The position numbers were made by a program, and so were the translations under genes. The notes beneath the pieces were generated by a model. That model was given only the letters and a program-made list of their open reading frames with translations, was not told where the DNA came from and did no database searches. From Deuterostichococcus epilithicus (taxonomy: Eukaryota > Chlorophyta > Trebouxiophyceae > Prasiolales > Stichococcaceae), in contig JAVTLE010000013.1 of the NCBI GenBank assembly GCA_033439295.1, positions 1,550,001-1,614,000 of the forward strand: a stretch of DNA of 64,000 bases. The letters are read 5' to 3'. Below, piece by piece: positions 22,601 through 33,171 of the stretch (its first letter is position 1; each line of letters starts with the position of its first letter).

Positions 22601-24005
22601 TTACTGGGCGCCCTTCCGCTTCTTGTTGCCCTTCTTCTTCTTGCTGCCGCCGGCGGCGGCGCCGTTGCTGGGCTTGCCAGCAGCGCCGCTTTCGGAGGAT
22701 GCAGCGGAAACCGCGCCGTTGCCTGCATCGGAGGCACCGCCGCCGTTCTGTGCCGGCACCAGGTCCGCATCGGCCGCCGGCGGCTTGGCGGCTGCCTCCA
22801 CGAAGGACACTTCTGGCTGCACGAACAGAAAGGCCACCACACTCAGCAAGTGCAGCTCTTGTCTTTCACAGACGCTGGCAGTACGGTAAGATGCAGCTTT
22901 GGGTGAACACATCGATGCAGGGATGGTAGAACTGACCCTGGCCGACCCAGCTGGATGACAATGGACGTTTGTGCTGCATTCTGTGGTGCCGCTGAATGTC
23001 CCAGACACGAGCACCTGCTGCACGCCGGTGACATCCGCCAGCTTGGTGACTTCTGCGGGCTGGCCGGGCTCCGCGTCGCCAAACGCCTCGGCAGGCGTCG
23101 GGTCGGCCGTGGGCGTGCTGTCCCCAAAGGCCGCCTCCTTGGCAGCCGGCGGCTGCGCCGGCGGCGCCGCGGGCTGCTCTGGCTGCTGCTCCACGGGAGC
23201 CTGCTCCTGCTGCTGCTGCTGCCGCGCGGCAGGCTGCGGCGCCGGCTCGGCTGCCTGGGGCTGCTCTTTCTGAGGCGCTGCAACCTCTGCCTGCTCAGGC
23301 TGCGTCTTGTCAGCCATGGACCGCTCTTTCTGCGCCTTGTCGGGCGGCGGCGGCGAATGCTCGGGAGACCGCACCCGCTGCTTTTTCTCGGGCGAGCGCA
23401 GCGCCTCATCAGCCGTGCCATCCTCCTGCTCTGGGGCTGCCTCCTGCATCCGAAACAATGAAGCGTTTCGTTCAGGCTCAGATCTTGTTCGCCAGTCGTG
23501 TGTCAGAGGTACTTCAAAGATCACCACATGGAAATGACATGTTCGCTGCTCGGGAGACACTCCTGCCTGGCTGCGAAGCACCCGCCACATAGCTCCGACT
23601 AGATGCGGCTTGGTGGTAAGCGTGCAACCTGACTGTGATCACACCCATTACGCCTCCAGTCCAGCATATCGCCTCTGCACGATCCATGCTTTGATCGATG
23701 TGGCATGCATTGAGCAGGGCAGTGCCGCTAGATCGGCCTGGGCCAGGCTGAGGCATCGCGAGCTGGGCCCTCACCTTGGCTCTGTGGAAGATGGACTGTG
23801 TCGCGGTCTGAAGGGCGTAACAGGCGCCCTGCACAATGCCGACGCATCGACCTGCGAGAGCACAGCTCTCGTTTGAGTTTTGAACATGTATGGCACCGGT
23901 CTCGCCACAGTTGCACCGGAAGGCAGCAAAAAATCAGATCAAGATCGGTGTCACACCTGCCACCCCGTAGGCTGTCGGCAGAACCTGCTTCTGGATTACG
24001 TCCAT
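22601..24005 (-). CDS. Unrecognised Pro/Gln/Ala-rich acidic protein with basic tail
   Basis: Function not recognised. Four exons join in phase 0: 24005-23964, 23828-23775, 23443-23015 and 22816-22601, giving 246 residues. The start ATG at 24005 sits in an ACCATGG context. The N-terminal 32 residues (MDVIQKQVLPTAYG, then GACYALQTATQSIFHRAK) could form an amphipathic helix. The rest is low complexity: a charged segment with RSPEKKQRVRSPEH, then Gln/Pro/Ala repeats, then PEVSFVEAAAKPPAADADL and a Gly/Ser/Ala linker ending in KKKKGNKKRKGAQ. The two Lys/Arg clusters could be nuclear signals. It is divergently arranged with the gene starting at 24670. The 5' end could extend further, since the frame stays open upstream of the ATG. 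Confidence 0.6.
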
Positions 24006-24669
24006 GGTTTTCTCTGCGGTGATGCGTCTAATTAGCTTCAGCAGCGTGCTGCTGTTCTTGAACGGTGATCGGCTTCTATAGCCCTCGTACCACCCTGGAG
24101 GAAGACTAGACAATTGCAGGAAGGGAAGAGTGCCACTCGACACGTACGAACGAGGCAGCTCCCAAGTTGGGAGTCGACAAGTTCCGCGTAAAGTGCAAGC
24201 GCATCGCAGGGTTTACGAGGCGTCCATCGACATGCATCGTACCTCGCCGAGATCCAGCGCTCTGGAAGGTTCGTCCTGAACATCGGGCGAACGCGGCCAA
24301 GTCCTGCAAATCGTGTTACACACTCCATCGTGGTGATCGGTGCACGGGTGCCGTGGACCGGCTCACAAACGCAAGGCCTAGCGCTATCTGGCTGACTGGC
24401 TGAAAAGCACTCGCACCGTAACCTCTGACGCCAGCGGCCTGCTGACTCTGAGCTGCATATTGAGCAATCAAGCTCCGTGTGATCCAGCCTCGCCGCTCCG
24501 GGCGTGCCTGTTCTGGCCACGCTGCACCACGGATTGCACGTGTGCTTGTCTGCCAGCTGGCCTGGGAAATAGTCCAGCTGTGGATCCGTGGGAGACACGT
24601 TGGCAGCACGAACGCATTGATCAGCAGCGCGCGCGGTCGGCAGCCGCGCAATCCGCTACTGTGGGGGCG
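24006..24669. other. Divergent promoter region
   Basis: Lies between the start codons of the two unrecognised low-complexity genes. No feature could be supported; open frames on the - strand here show no family resemblance. Confidence 0.45.
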
Positions 24670-26629
24670 ATGCACCGCAACCCTGGCGCACTGAAGCGAA
24701 AGAGCTTTCCTGGCGATGCACTGGAAAATGGCTACAGCGATCACAGCCAGCCGGCTAGCTACGATTCCTCGGCGTCCAAGCGTACTCGCAGTTACAGTGC
24801 CTGCGGCCCTGAAGAGGTGCGCAGGAAACATGCAACACCGCACACTGCCTAAGCGCCTGCGTGTGCTGATGCACCCAGCCGACAGTTGCGCACAGGCTGA
24901 CCATCATATCTTAGCATCGCAGAAATTTTCTTCAAGCTCCAGCGGACCAGCACAAACGGCAGAATGCCAGTCGGCTGCTCTGCATAGTCGCAATTCCACA
25001 GGTGTGCAGGCATTGTGGCCTCGTCACTGCAGCACATGGCATGCAGCGTGTGCAGTGCATGATTGCTCAAGGCTGTGATGCAGAATCTAGCAACCACGCC
25101 TGTGCTTTCTGCAGGCTGGGAGGCAAATTCCATTCCCCACCACCAGCAGTGGGCAACGGGGCAGCCGCAGCAGTTGCCGCCGCAGCAGCAGCGGACTGCG
25201 GATTTTGGCGGAGGTGGCTTCCCAGGCCACCCAGAGTACATCCTGCCGCATCTGCAGCACTTGCAGCAGCAGCAGCCGCAGCAGCAGCCGCAGCAGCAGC
25301 ACTTTCAGCCCTTTCAGCAGCAGCTGCAGCAGCAGACGTCGCAGTCTCTGTCTTGGAACCAGCAGCACCAGGCGCCCTTCACGCCCGCCACCAGCCAGCC
25401 AGGCGGCCTGGTAAGTGTTGAGCCACATGTGCGGCTACGTGCAAAGAACTACAACGCATTTTTGATTGCAAGGTACACCTGTTTATTCTGAAACATAACC
25501 AGGCCATTCACACAGCGGCAGAGCCATTGCGGTCTGGTGCGACGAACAGACCGCTGCATTAACGGAGGTCATGTCTGTTGCAGGAGCAAGGCGACAGCAT
25601 GGAAGAGGACACGCCAGGGCTGCGGCACAGCAACTCGGCGCCAGACCTGCACGTCATGCTCCAGCAGCCCATGCAGAGCATGCCGCGCATGCTGCTGGGC
25701 CCCCGGCAGCAGCCGCTGGGCTCCCAGTCGGCCGTCGGCGCTCTCGTGCCCTACACGGCCACCTCCACAAAGGTGAGGCCAATGGTTCGCTGATCGGCGA
25801 ACGTATTGTGTCTAAACATGCAAAGGTGCGGTTGGCATCATGATGCGCCGCAGCAGCGCACCCGATGGGGGCGTGCACGGTGTGGGGTGACAATTGGCGC
25901 TGACGCTGGAGAGGTGCTGCAAGGTCGAGCACTCGCTCAGGCCGTTCAAAGCAGCTCCCAACGCTGCACCATCCCAGCCAATCGAGGCTGCTGTGCCTCT
26001 GCCCCAGGGCGGGATGCTGTTCTGAGGGGCGCGCCCCACGAGTTGCATCGGCTGCACCCACATTGCGGTACGATTGCACACCGTGAGGCGCTGTTCCCCT
26101 GTGAGGAGCCTCACATGGCACTGCACCGCCGCCCAAGGCGCTGCGTCCCGGCGCTGACCTCGGTCTCTCTCTGTTCACAGTCCGCAATGGAGTGGGTTTC
26201 TGACTAACCGACACGCCTCTCCTTGTGTTTTGACAGGACTTCCTGGCCGAGCAGATCATGCGGGTGCAGCGGCAGCAGCTGATCGAAGCGCTGCAGCAGG
26301 CCCGACGGGACCGCGCAGCCGCCGCCACCATCATCGAGGAGATACCATCGGATGAGCCGCCCCCACAGATCCATGCGGGCATCATTGACGCGCTGCCCTC
26401 TGAGCCAGCGCTGCCAGATGCCGCCAGTCAGCCGCTGCAGCTCAGCGCGCCAGCTGCAATCTCCACTTCGCTGCCGGCGGCTTTCCCTGCCGCAGCCATG
26501 TCGTCCTCCGGCAGGAAGCGCCGTCCGGGAGCTGATGCGCCAGAGCCCGACTTTGCACGGGCGAACAAGCGAGCACATCTTCTGGATTCTCAGCGCTCTG
26601 AGATCCCCGATGCAATGGAGATTGCGTGA
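24670..26629 (+). CDS. Unrecognised glutamine-rich nuclear-type protein
   Basis: Function not recognised. Exon 1 (24670-24816) encodes MHRNPGALKRKSF, then SSASKRTRSYSACGPEE, with a KRK and a KRTR basic motif. Next comes a Gln-rich exon (from about 25115 to 25410) with CAG-run polyglutamine between 25258 and 25340. An exon from about 25585 to 25771 (EQGDSMEEDTPGLRHSNSAP to YTATSTK) and one from 26237 to the TGA at 26627-26629 follow. The last exon has a helix (QIMRVQRQQLIEALQQARRD), a second basic motif (GRKRRPGAD) and ends DAMEIA. Exon 1 ends in phase 0 but the Gln-rich frame needs phase 1, so a small exon is probably missing between them. The composition suggests a transcription co-regulator, but that is a guess. 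Confidence 0.6.
25258..25345 (+). repeat. CAG-rich polyglutamine-coding tract
   Basis: Repeated CAG with some CCG codons, reading as Gln-rich sequence in the frame of the surrounding gene. It is interrupted, so a pure triplet expansion is not seen. Confidence 0.8.
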
Positions 26630-27006
26630 TTTTCTTTTGTTTGTGTCTGAATGTCTCGGTCAGGGCAACACGGCGGTGTGGGTAGAAGGGTCTCTAGGGT
26701 TCATGCAGCAGGGTTGATTCTGCCCCAGATTCCTTAGATCCGATGTGTTCGGCTAAGATACAGAGTCGAGAACTGGTACTTGTGCGGTAATCTTCCGCTT
26801 CTGTGACAACACGTCACATGTGCTGAAAACGTGCAGCTAGACCAACTGGCATTGCAAATGAGCATCGTCCCGCAGCGCCTCACGCTGACACGCTTGCCGA
26901 ACCACGCTTGCTGGTGCAAAGGACCTGCGACATGAGCGCAATACTTGCCAGTGCAGATGTTCCTGCGGTCTGCAACAGCCGCCGTACTTTCCAGAGTGCT
27001 GGAAGA
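26630..27006. other. Convergent intergenic gap
   Basis: Between the stops of the Gln-rich gene and ABA4. Nothing recognised. Confidence 0.5.
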
Positions 27007-28201
27007 TCACTGAAAATATATGCACATGTGCATCGAATGGGCTGTCACCTGTGTGAGGAAGTGGGTGAACAGGCCGAGTGGCCCGAAAATCGCAGCCACC
27101 AGCACAGAGTGCAAGGTAGCCACCCGATGCCGCAGACCTGAGAAAGGTAGTTGCAGAGCTTCAACGGCTGCGGTGGCAATCTGTAGGTTGATGGAAGGGC
27201 AGATGGGACCAACGGCTGATGGGACATGGGATATTGTTGGGGACTGCTCACCGTCAAACATGATCCAGCGTGCAGCAAACATGTTGATGGCCAGCAGGTG
27301 CACCCACAGCGAGGCGGCTGTTGGCGCCCTGGAAAACAGCTGCTGAATACCCTCCAGCCTGGGGATCCATTGCACCTGCATCGAACCGCCTGCAGGTGAC
27401 CGGAGCAAAGCTCGGTTCGTCTTGACGGCATATTCCTGTGTTTTGTCACAGGTGGCATGCTGGCCAAAGTCGTGACATCATCAAGGGAGGGTGCTCGCCT
27501 GCACAGCGACAAGGGACCGGCAAATTTGTAATACATGACACCTGCAAAGCCGTCGGCGAGGTTGCCGGGCATCATGAGGCTGAGCGTGTCCGGCCGCCAT
27601 GAGCGCACGAGCAGGACGATGTATATCAGCGCCAGCGGCAGGAACACAAGGTCCGACAGCAGGGCTCGATATGCCGTCCGCCACTTTGGCGCCAGCACTA
27701 TCTGCGCGTTCAGCACCAGACACCGGGTACAGTGTCGCCGTTTCGCTCTTGATCCATATACAGGATGCAGCAATATCGCGCATGACGCAGCAATGCTCTC
27801 ACTCTGCCGGACGCGATCATTATTGCAGCGTCGCCAAGTACAAGCCCCCTCGATCACGCCAGACTGAGGCAGTGCGGTCTATTTCCGCTGACTCAGCATG
27901 TGAGGCGCCTCACCAAGAGGCACAGTGGTACGCAGTACAGGGTGCTCGTGACGAACAGCCCCTCGCTGGACCAGGCAGCCGCCGCTACGCACGCTATGGG
28001 GTGGCCGCTACACTGCACATCCATCCTGCGCCTGCCCATGGCACCCGCCAATGATGTGCATTTGAGTGGTCGCTGTCGTGCTTGCAGCTGAGCGTTGCAA
28101 GCTGGCATACCGTTTCGCGGCCACGTTAGCGGTATGTGTCGTCTGCATGGTGCAGCGAGTTGCTGCAGAGGCTGGCGATTGAACTGCTGCAGTGATGTCA
28201 T
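27007..28201 (-). CDS. ABA4: ABA4-like neoxanthin biosynthesis membrane protein
   Basis: Plastid envelope/thylakoid protein required to convert violaxanthin to neoxanthin (ABA DEFICIENT 4 family, DUF4281). Four exons, 28201-27914, 27701-27542, 27389-27252 and 27137-27007, close in frame to 238 residues (Arabidopsis ABA4 is about 220). Residues 1 to about 65 form a transit peptide rich in Arg/Gln/Ser. Four hydrophobic segments follow: FVTSTLYCVPLCLL, DLVFLPLALIYIVLLV (then the family motif SWRPDTL), LWVHLLAINMFAARWIMFDG and VLVAAIFGPLGLFTHFL. SW-x-P-x-TL, W-x-HLL-x-x-x-FAAR and GP-x-G-L-x-x-HF are ABA4 signatures. The start ATG is 28201-28199. The last few residues after HFLTQ could instead be intron read-through. 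Confidence 0.88.
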
Positions 28202-28765
28202 TACAACCCAATTACATCCGTGCGTTTGAATCTGAATATGCCAAGAACCGTACTCAGCTGTTTCGGATCAGTCAGGATCAGTCTCGAATGCATATCTCGG
28301 GATGCCGAAATTTTATGAGACCACGCGGCATCTGGATCTCCTCAGTTGTACGACAAGTCACTTCCATGCGACTCTGGCCGCATCGGGATATTCAAGCAGT
28401 CAGCTGAGGAAGGCACACGTATTTGATGATGCAGTAACACATGCAGCGCGCACAGCCCCGTCAGCTGAATGCGGCTTGGTCGGCCATGCTGCATGCTAGC
28501 GACGGTGCTGGCAGCAGAAAGGCCATTAACACTTGGTGTTTACGCTCGAATCTCAGCACAAATCCATGAAAAGGATCCTCAGAGTCGTATGCCTCATCGT
28601 TTCATCTATCGCCTTGCTATGTCGGACACATGCACCTCAAGTGGTTCGAATGTATAGAGGATGCAGGCAGCTTCAGGTGGAATTGTGCAAGATCTGTTGC
28701 AAAACCTACTGCAGAAGGTCTTCCGTGTCTGTTGAGCCGAAACCATCTTGGGGCACCGATGTACC
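28202..28765. other. Intergenic gap
   Basis: Between the ABA4 start and the PRKRIP1 stop, both on the - strand. It should hold the ABA4 promoter. No other feature was seen. Confidence 0.5.
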
Positions 28766-29765
28766 TTAATCAAGTGCGATATCAGGGGCGGCAGGATGCC
28801 CGTCCTTGTCCTCGTCTTGCTCCTCGTCCCCTCTCGCTGGATCGGCCCCCGCTTTTGATGTGCTGTCCCCGTGGCGTGCCCGCTTCTTCGCCTGCTGCTT
28901 CTCCTACACGTCAGAAGCCAATCAGCCGGGTGAGGGACAGGCATCAATGATCACGCCGAGTAGGATGCTCGAGCTGAACGGCTCATCACATTGCGCTGCC
29001 CACAAGCAAATTCTATGCTTGCTTGTACCTTGTGCTTTTGCCGCTTGGCGCGCCGCTTTGCTGTCTTCTCCTCTTCTTGCTGCTCGAGCCTCTGCTTCCG
29101 CTCCTGAGCACGTCACGACACCCATAATCTGAATATTCGCACAACAAAGTGAAGTCTCTAAACATGCGCGTCACGGATGCGCACTGAAGCTCAGCCATGC
29201 ACCCACACACGGCACCTGTGCCGACGTGAGCTCGGCCTGCCGCTTGTCCTGCTCATCTATCCGCTCCAGTCGTATCTGCTCTCGCCGTCGCGCCTGAAGC
29301 ACAGCGTCGCGCCCGCGTCAACTTCCTAAGCTTGTGCCACCTCACAGGACATGCCGCAGGAGGGCGTAACATGCTAGCGACTGCAATACGCGCGTCGCAG
29401 CCAGGCAGATGGAACTTCAGCCGAGGCTGTCACGCTCGTGCTCGCCTGTCTGTACATGTGAAACTCGCCGCTGCCGGCGCCTGCGTTGCTGCCCATGATG
29501 TTTTGCACCCGATGCGGCACATTTTCTGTGATATACTTCAGTTTCTCGCCCAACACCTCCGCCTGAGCAAGAGCACGACTCATGATTCAGCATGCTGACA
29601 AGGCATTCGCAAACATGTGTCGCACTGCAAGGGCACAGGATTGCAGTATGCTCCGTTGCCACCCACCTCTGCAAGGCGTGCCGCTCGCGCCTCCTCATTG
29701 TCCGGCTCCCTGATGGCTAGCTGCCTGCTGGCCAGGTCTGGTTTCTCGTACAGCTGAATGGCCAT
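28766..29765 (-). CDS. PRKRIP1: PRKRIP1 homolog (DUF1168 spliceosome-associated protein)
   Basis: Homolog of PRKR-interacting protein 1, a small charged nuclear protein found in late spliceosomes and able to bind double-stranded RNA. Minus-strand exons: MAIQLYEKPDLASRQLAIRE and DNEEARAARLAEV; VLGEKLKYITENVPHRVQNI then MGSNAGAGSGEFHMYR; ARRREQIRLERIDEQDKRQA; QERKQRLEQQEEEKTAKRRA then KRQKHK; and an acidic tail RGDEEQDEDKDGHPAAPDIA ending LD before TAA at 28768-28766. MGS-x-AGAGSGEFH-x-YR is the family hallmark and the long charged helix with TAKRR-x-KRQK also matches. The start is ATG 29765 in a GCCATGG context. Confidence 0.9.
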
Positions 29766-30545
29766 GGCTGCGAAGTTTTAGGTCCTAAGCGCCGAGCGCA
29801 ATCTGCCCGGTTGCTGGTGGCGACGCAGAATGCGCCGCCAGCTGCAAACGTGCGGGTGATCAACGAGACACTCTGCGTCAAGCCTTATGCTACAGCAGCA
29901 GGTCGGGTGGAGCTCAGCGCTGTTCCCGGTTCAATATGCTGTGGGTACGTCGGAAGAGTTGAGCAGATGGTGGTTGATGTTCGGGCCGACGCAGGGCTAC
30001 AATATCGTCCTCGCGAGCGGCGCAGCTCACTGCAAGGTAGGTTCCGACTGTTGGAAGCGGAGGTGCATACCAGTAAAGTGAAGAATTCGGGATGAAGACC
30101 AGGAGATGCGTCAGCCCATCTTCTGTTGCAAAACAGCAGATGTGCGACTTGCTAGCCTTTACATCTCTCGTGGAAGTCGACCGTTAAGCTCTGCATATCG
30201 GTATCTCTGCCGCTCGCTTCCGTTTTTTAAGTTGTCACTGCGCCCACTCCTCCTGCTGCCGCCACATCGCTGCCTAGCCGTCTGTACCATAGCGGCCGGA
30301 CGGGTCAATCGCTAATTTTGTACTCTGCGAGGCTTGTACGCTTCTCATAGGGAGCACCAGCGCACCTCATCTGCGCGCCTCATTGGCCAGGAAGAGCTGA
30401 GAGAGCGCAGAAGCGGCGGGCATTCCAGACTGCCAGTGGACCACGCCCCGCCAAGCTCCTTACCGAGAAGAGACCGTGTTGCAGCCACGAGACCTGTCAT
30501 TGCTGCCAGGTATTCTGCGCCGGCCCGGCACGGGCAGCAGGGCAT
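29766..30545. other. Divergent promoter region
   Basis: Separates the starts of PRKRIP1 (-) and SSU72 (+). Open frames here are short and unlike known proteins. Nothing else is supported. Confidence 0.5.
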
Positions 30546-32588
30546 ATGCCGGAGCTGCGCTTTGCCATGGTGCGGATGTTGCTGGTGGCTCGATACTATC
30601 CATGCTCAAAACTGACCTTCACAGCATTTATCATCGATGACAGTATGCCTGTCATTCATCTTGCCTTTCAAAAACAGTCTGCATTGACAATGCGCCGAAG
30701 ACACATGCTGCTGCCATGAGCCATTTCAGCTTGTTGGCAGATCTGCGCCGCGAATATGAACAGATCGATGGAGGCGCACAAGCTGCTGAAGGAGGCAGGA
30801 CTGCAGGTGCTGGACTTTTCTGCTTTGTAGCACTTCCGAACCTGACATCCGCTCGCCTGTCTGCCCATCTTGCAAAGTTGGACGCGCACACGCCCCTTTG
30901 CCATTGCTGTGAAATTTGTACATCTGTGGTCTGTCCATGCGGCTGCACCGCAAGAGGTTTGCACAACTCATGTGTTGGACCATTGTCTGACTCGTGCATT
31001 GAGCTGAATTATGACACAAGACGCACAACGGCACCGAGTCGCACGCATACTTGTATGGGCCGCTGGATTGTGCATCACGGGGTCTGCGGTCCTGTCATGT
31101 TGCTGGGAAGTCCACGTTCATGCTGTTCTGCACATGCAGGTCCAATCCTTTGGCGTTGGCAACCGCGTGAAGCTCCCAGGGGAGTCGGCCAACTCGCCGA
31201 ATGCCTACGGTGGGTCTCAGCGTGTGTAGAGCACAGCCAAATTCTACATGACACACACGAAACCTGTCAGCCTGCGTCTCGCAGCCCTGTTGATGGTGAC
31301 TCTGCCGTTGTTCTTCGTGCAGCGTTTGACGCAGTGACATATGAGGAGATCCACAGGGACCTGTCAGAGAAGAACAGGCAGCACTACTCCCAGAAGGGCA
31401 TCCTGCAGATGCTGGAACGCAACATGAAGATCAAGCCAGGGCCGCAAAAATGGCAGGATCACAAGTGTGTTTGCTGCGACGCAGAGAAAGGCACACGCTG
31501 ATTTCTGTGGCAGCCGTATCTCAGATTGGGCGTGACAAGCATGAAGCACTGCCGGCCAGCAACATCGTCATCGCCTTTCACCTTTCGTGCAGGGATGTGA
31601 GTGTGGATGTGGCCGTTACATTCGAAGAGCGGGTCATGGAAGAAGTTGTGAAGGGTGCGCTTGGCTGTTGTTTTGTCGAGCTCACTCATGTTTTTGCGAA
31701 GACCGACACGATTGAGCTCCGCCAACCTTCTTCTGACGGTCCTGGTGCAATGGCACCGCAGAGATGAATCAGCGGGACGGCAGTGAGGCCATGCTGGTAG
31801 TGAACATGGTGAGCCTTCGACAGGGTGCCGCACTCACTTTTTGCCATTGCCCAGTACAATAGTTATCTACTGCAGTAGATAAATAGCACATTCCATCATA
31901 AGAAGCCGGCTTCAGGACCGGCACCCCGCTTGAAGATTCTGTGTTGCGCAGGATGTGGTGGATCGGCACGAGGAGTCTGCCATTGCGGCGCCACAAGTGT
32001 TGCTGCTGTGCCGACTGGTGAAAATTTCTGGCAACACAGGCCCGTCCTACTGCTTGCTGGCCGTGCTGTCTTGCCAACAAGTAGGAAGGGCTCATCTCTG
32101 GATGTTGCTGCGGTCTCCTAGTTTTTGGGCAAGAAGGGCAGCGGCTGCACATGGATGCCTGACCGGGTCTCCAGTGTACCAGGAAGAGATGGCAGGTCTC
32201 GATAGATCTGGCTGTGAAAGTGCAGCTGGCTTGATTGAAATTGCAATATGCGACGGACTCGGGCTCCATCCACATCATGTTGCTCTCGCTGCACGTGGAC
32301 CTGCTTCATGCCGCCATGAGACTCTGTCATGGTGTCCAGGAGATGTTCAAGCATCAACACGGTGTCGATTGTTGTGCAAGTGTGCCACGACCTCCACACG
32401 ACATCTGTGTGGCAGTGTTAATGCTGCCATTGACATTTAGGTCTACTACTGCATACTGAGGCACCGCCTGTATATGCGGCGTGCAGCTAGAGGAGGCCGA
32501 GGACTGGGAGGACAGCGTGGATGCGATCATGGAGAAGTTCAGCCAGGAGACGAGCCTCAAGCCGCTCTACACAGTCTGCTTTGCATGA
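30546..32588 (+). CDS. SSU72: SSU72 RNA polymerase II CTD Ser5-P phosphatase
   Basis: Removes phosphate from Ser5 (and Ser7) of the Pol II C-terminal repeats, coupled to mRNA 3'-end processing. Exons 30546-30569, 30741-30806, 31140-31209, 31323-31464, 31593-31654, 31762-31808, 31952-32017 and 32487-32585 (stop to 32588) close exactly to 192 residues, the family length (about 194). The CX5RS phosphatase loop is CAANMNRSMEAH. It is followed by SFGVGNRVKLPG, YEEIHRDLSEKNRQHYSQKG, ILQMLERNMKIKPGPQKWQ, TFEERVMEEVV, the catalytic-Asp region LVVNMDVVDRHEES, and the C-terminal SLKPLYTVCFA. Exon 1 is only 24 nt (MPELRFAM). No residue expected of the active site is missing. Confidence 0.95.
31863..31882. 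repeat. 20-bp perfect palindrome in a SSU72 intron
   Basis: TTATCTACTGCAGTAGATAA reads the same on both strands. It lies in the intron 31809-31951. A second palindrome, GAAGCCGGCTTC, follows at 31902-31913. Confidence 0.95.
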
Positions 32589-33171
32589 CGAAACAGTTTG
32601 TCGCGCTCATGCTGCGTCATTGCTGCAGCGCCCAGGCAGCAGAGCATAGGCAGAAAAATAGCTGCAGCGATGCCATGACTCAAGTGCTGATCATGGTGCA
32701 ATGCCTATATGGATGGAGTTGGAACCCTGGAGGCAATTTGCATCTGCGAGCGACGCTTTGAGTGTGCAACGCTTCGATGTTTGGTGGCCTCATCCGCACC
32801 TGCGCATATTGCCAATTTGGTCAGCGGGCCAACCACCTCCTCCAGCGCCCCACCGCTTTACCGTAGGATGTCATGCCAGCATGTTGCATGGTGGCGGTCT
32901 GCCGCTGCAGCTGGTGTTCTATGTGTGCGCCGAAAGTGCCGCGTGCTGCGTCGATCCGCTCATGTGCCCACTCGCCGTGGCACCCTGCGGCAGGCAGGTC
33001 GTGAACCTGTCATGCGCCAGGGGGATGACACCAGCGAAAGCATTGCAGCCCCGCCTTTCTGAAACTCCTTGTGTAAGCAGTCCGATCAGGTTGGACAACG
33101 CAAATGGGGGCGAGCAGCGGAACAAGTAGTTGATCACCAGCGTGTCTGGAGGCCAAACCTGCGTGGTGCGG
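32589..33171. other. Convergent intergenic gap
   Basis: Between the SSU72 stop and the stop of the large membrane protein gene. No feature recognised. Confidence 0.5.

Noticed and set aside
13275-32588. CLP1 and SSU72 as an mRNA 3'-end processing gene cluster
   Set aside because: The two genes are about 14 kb apart with six unrelated genes between them; co-location is probably chance.
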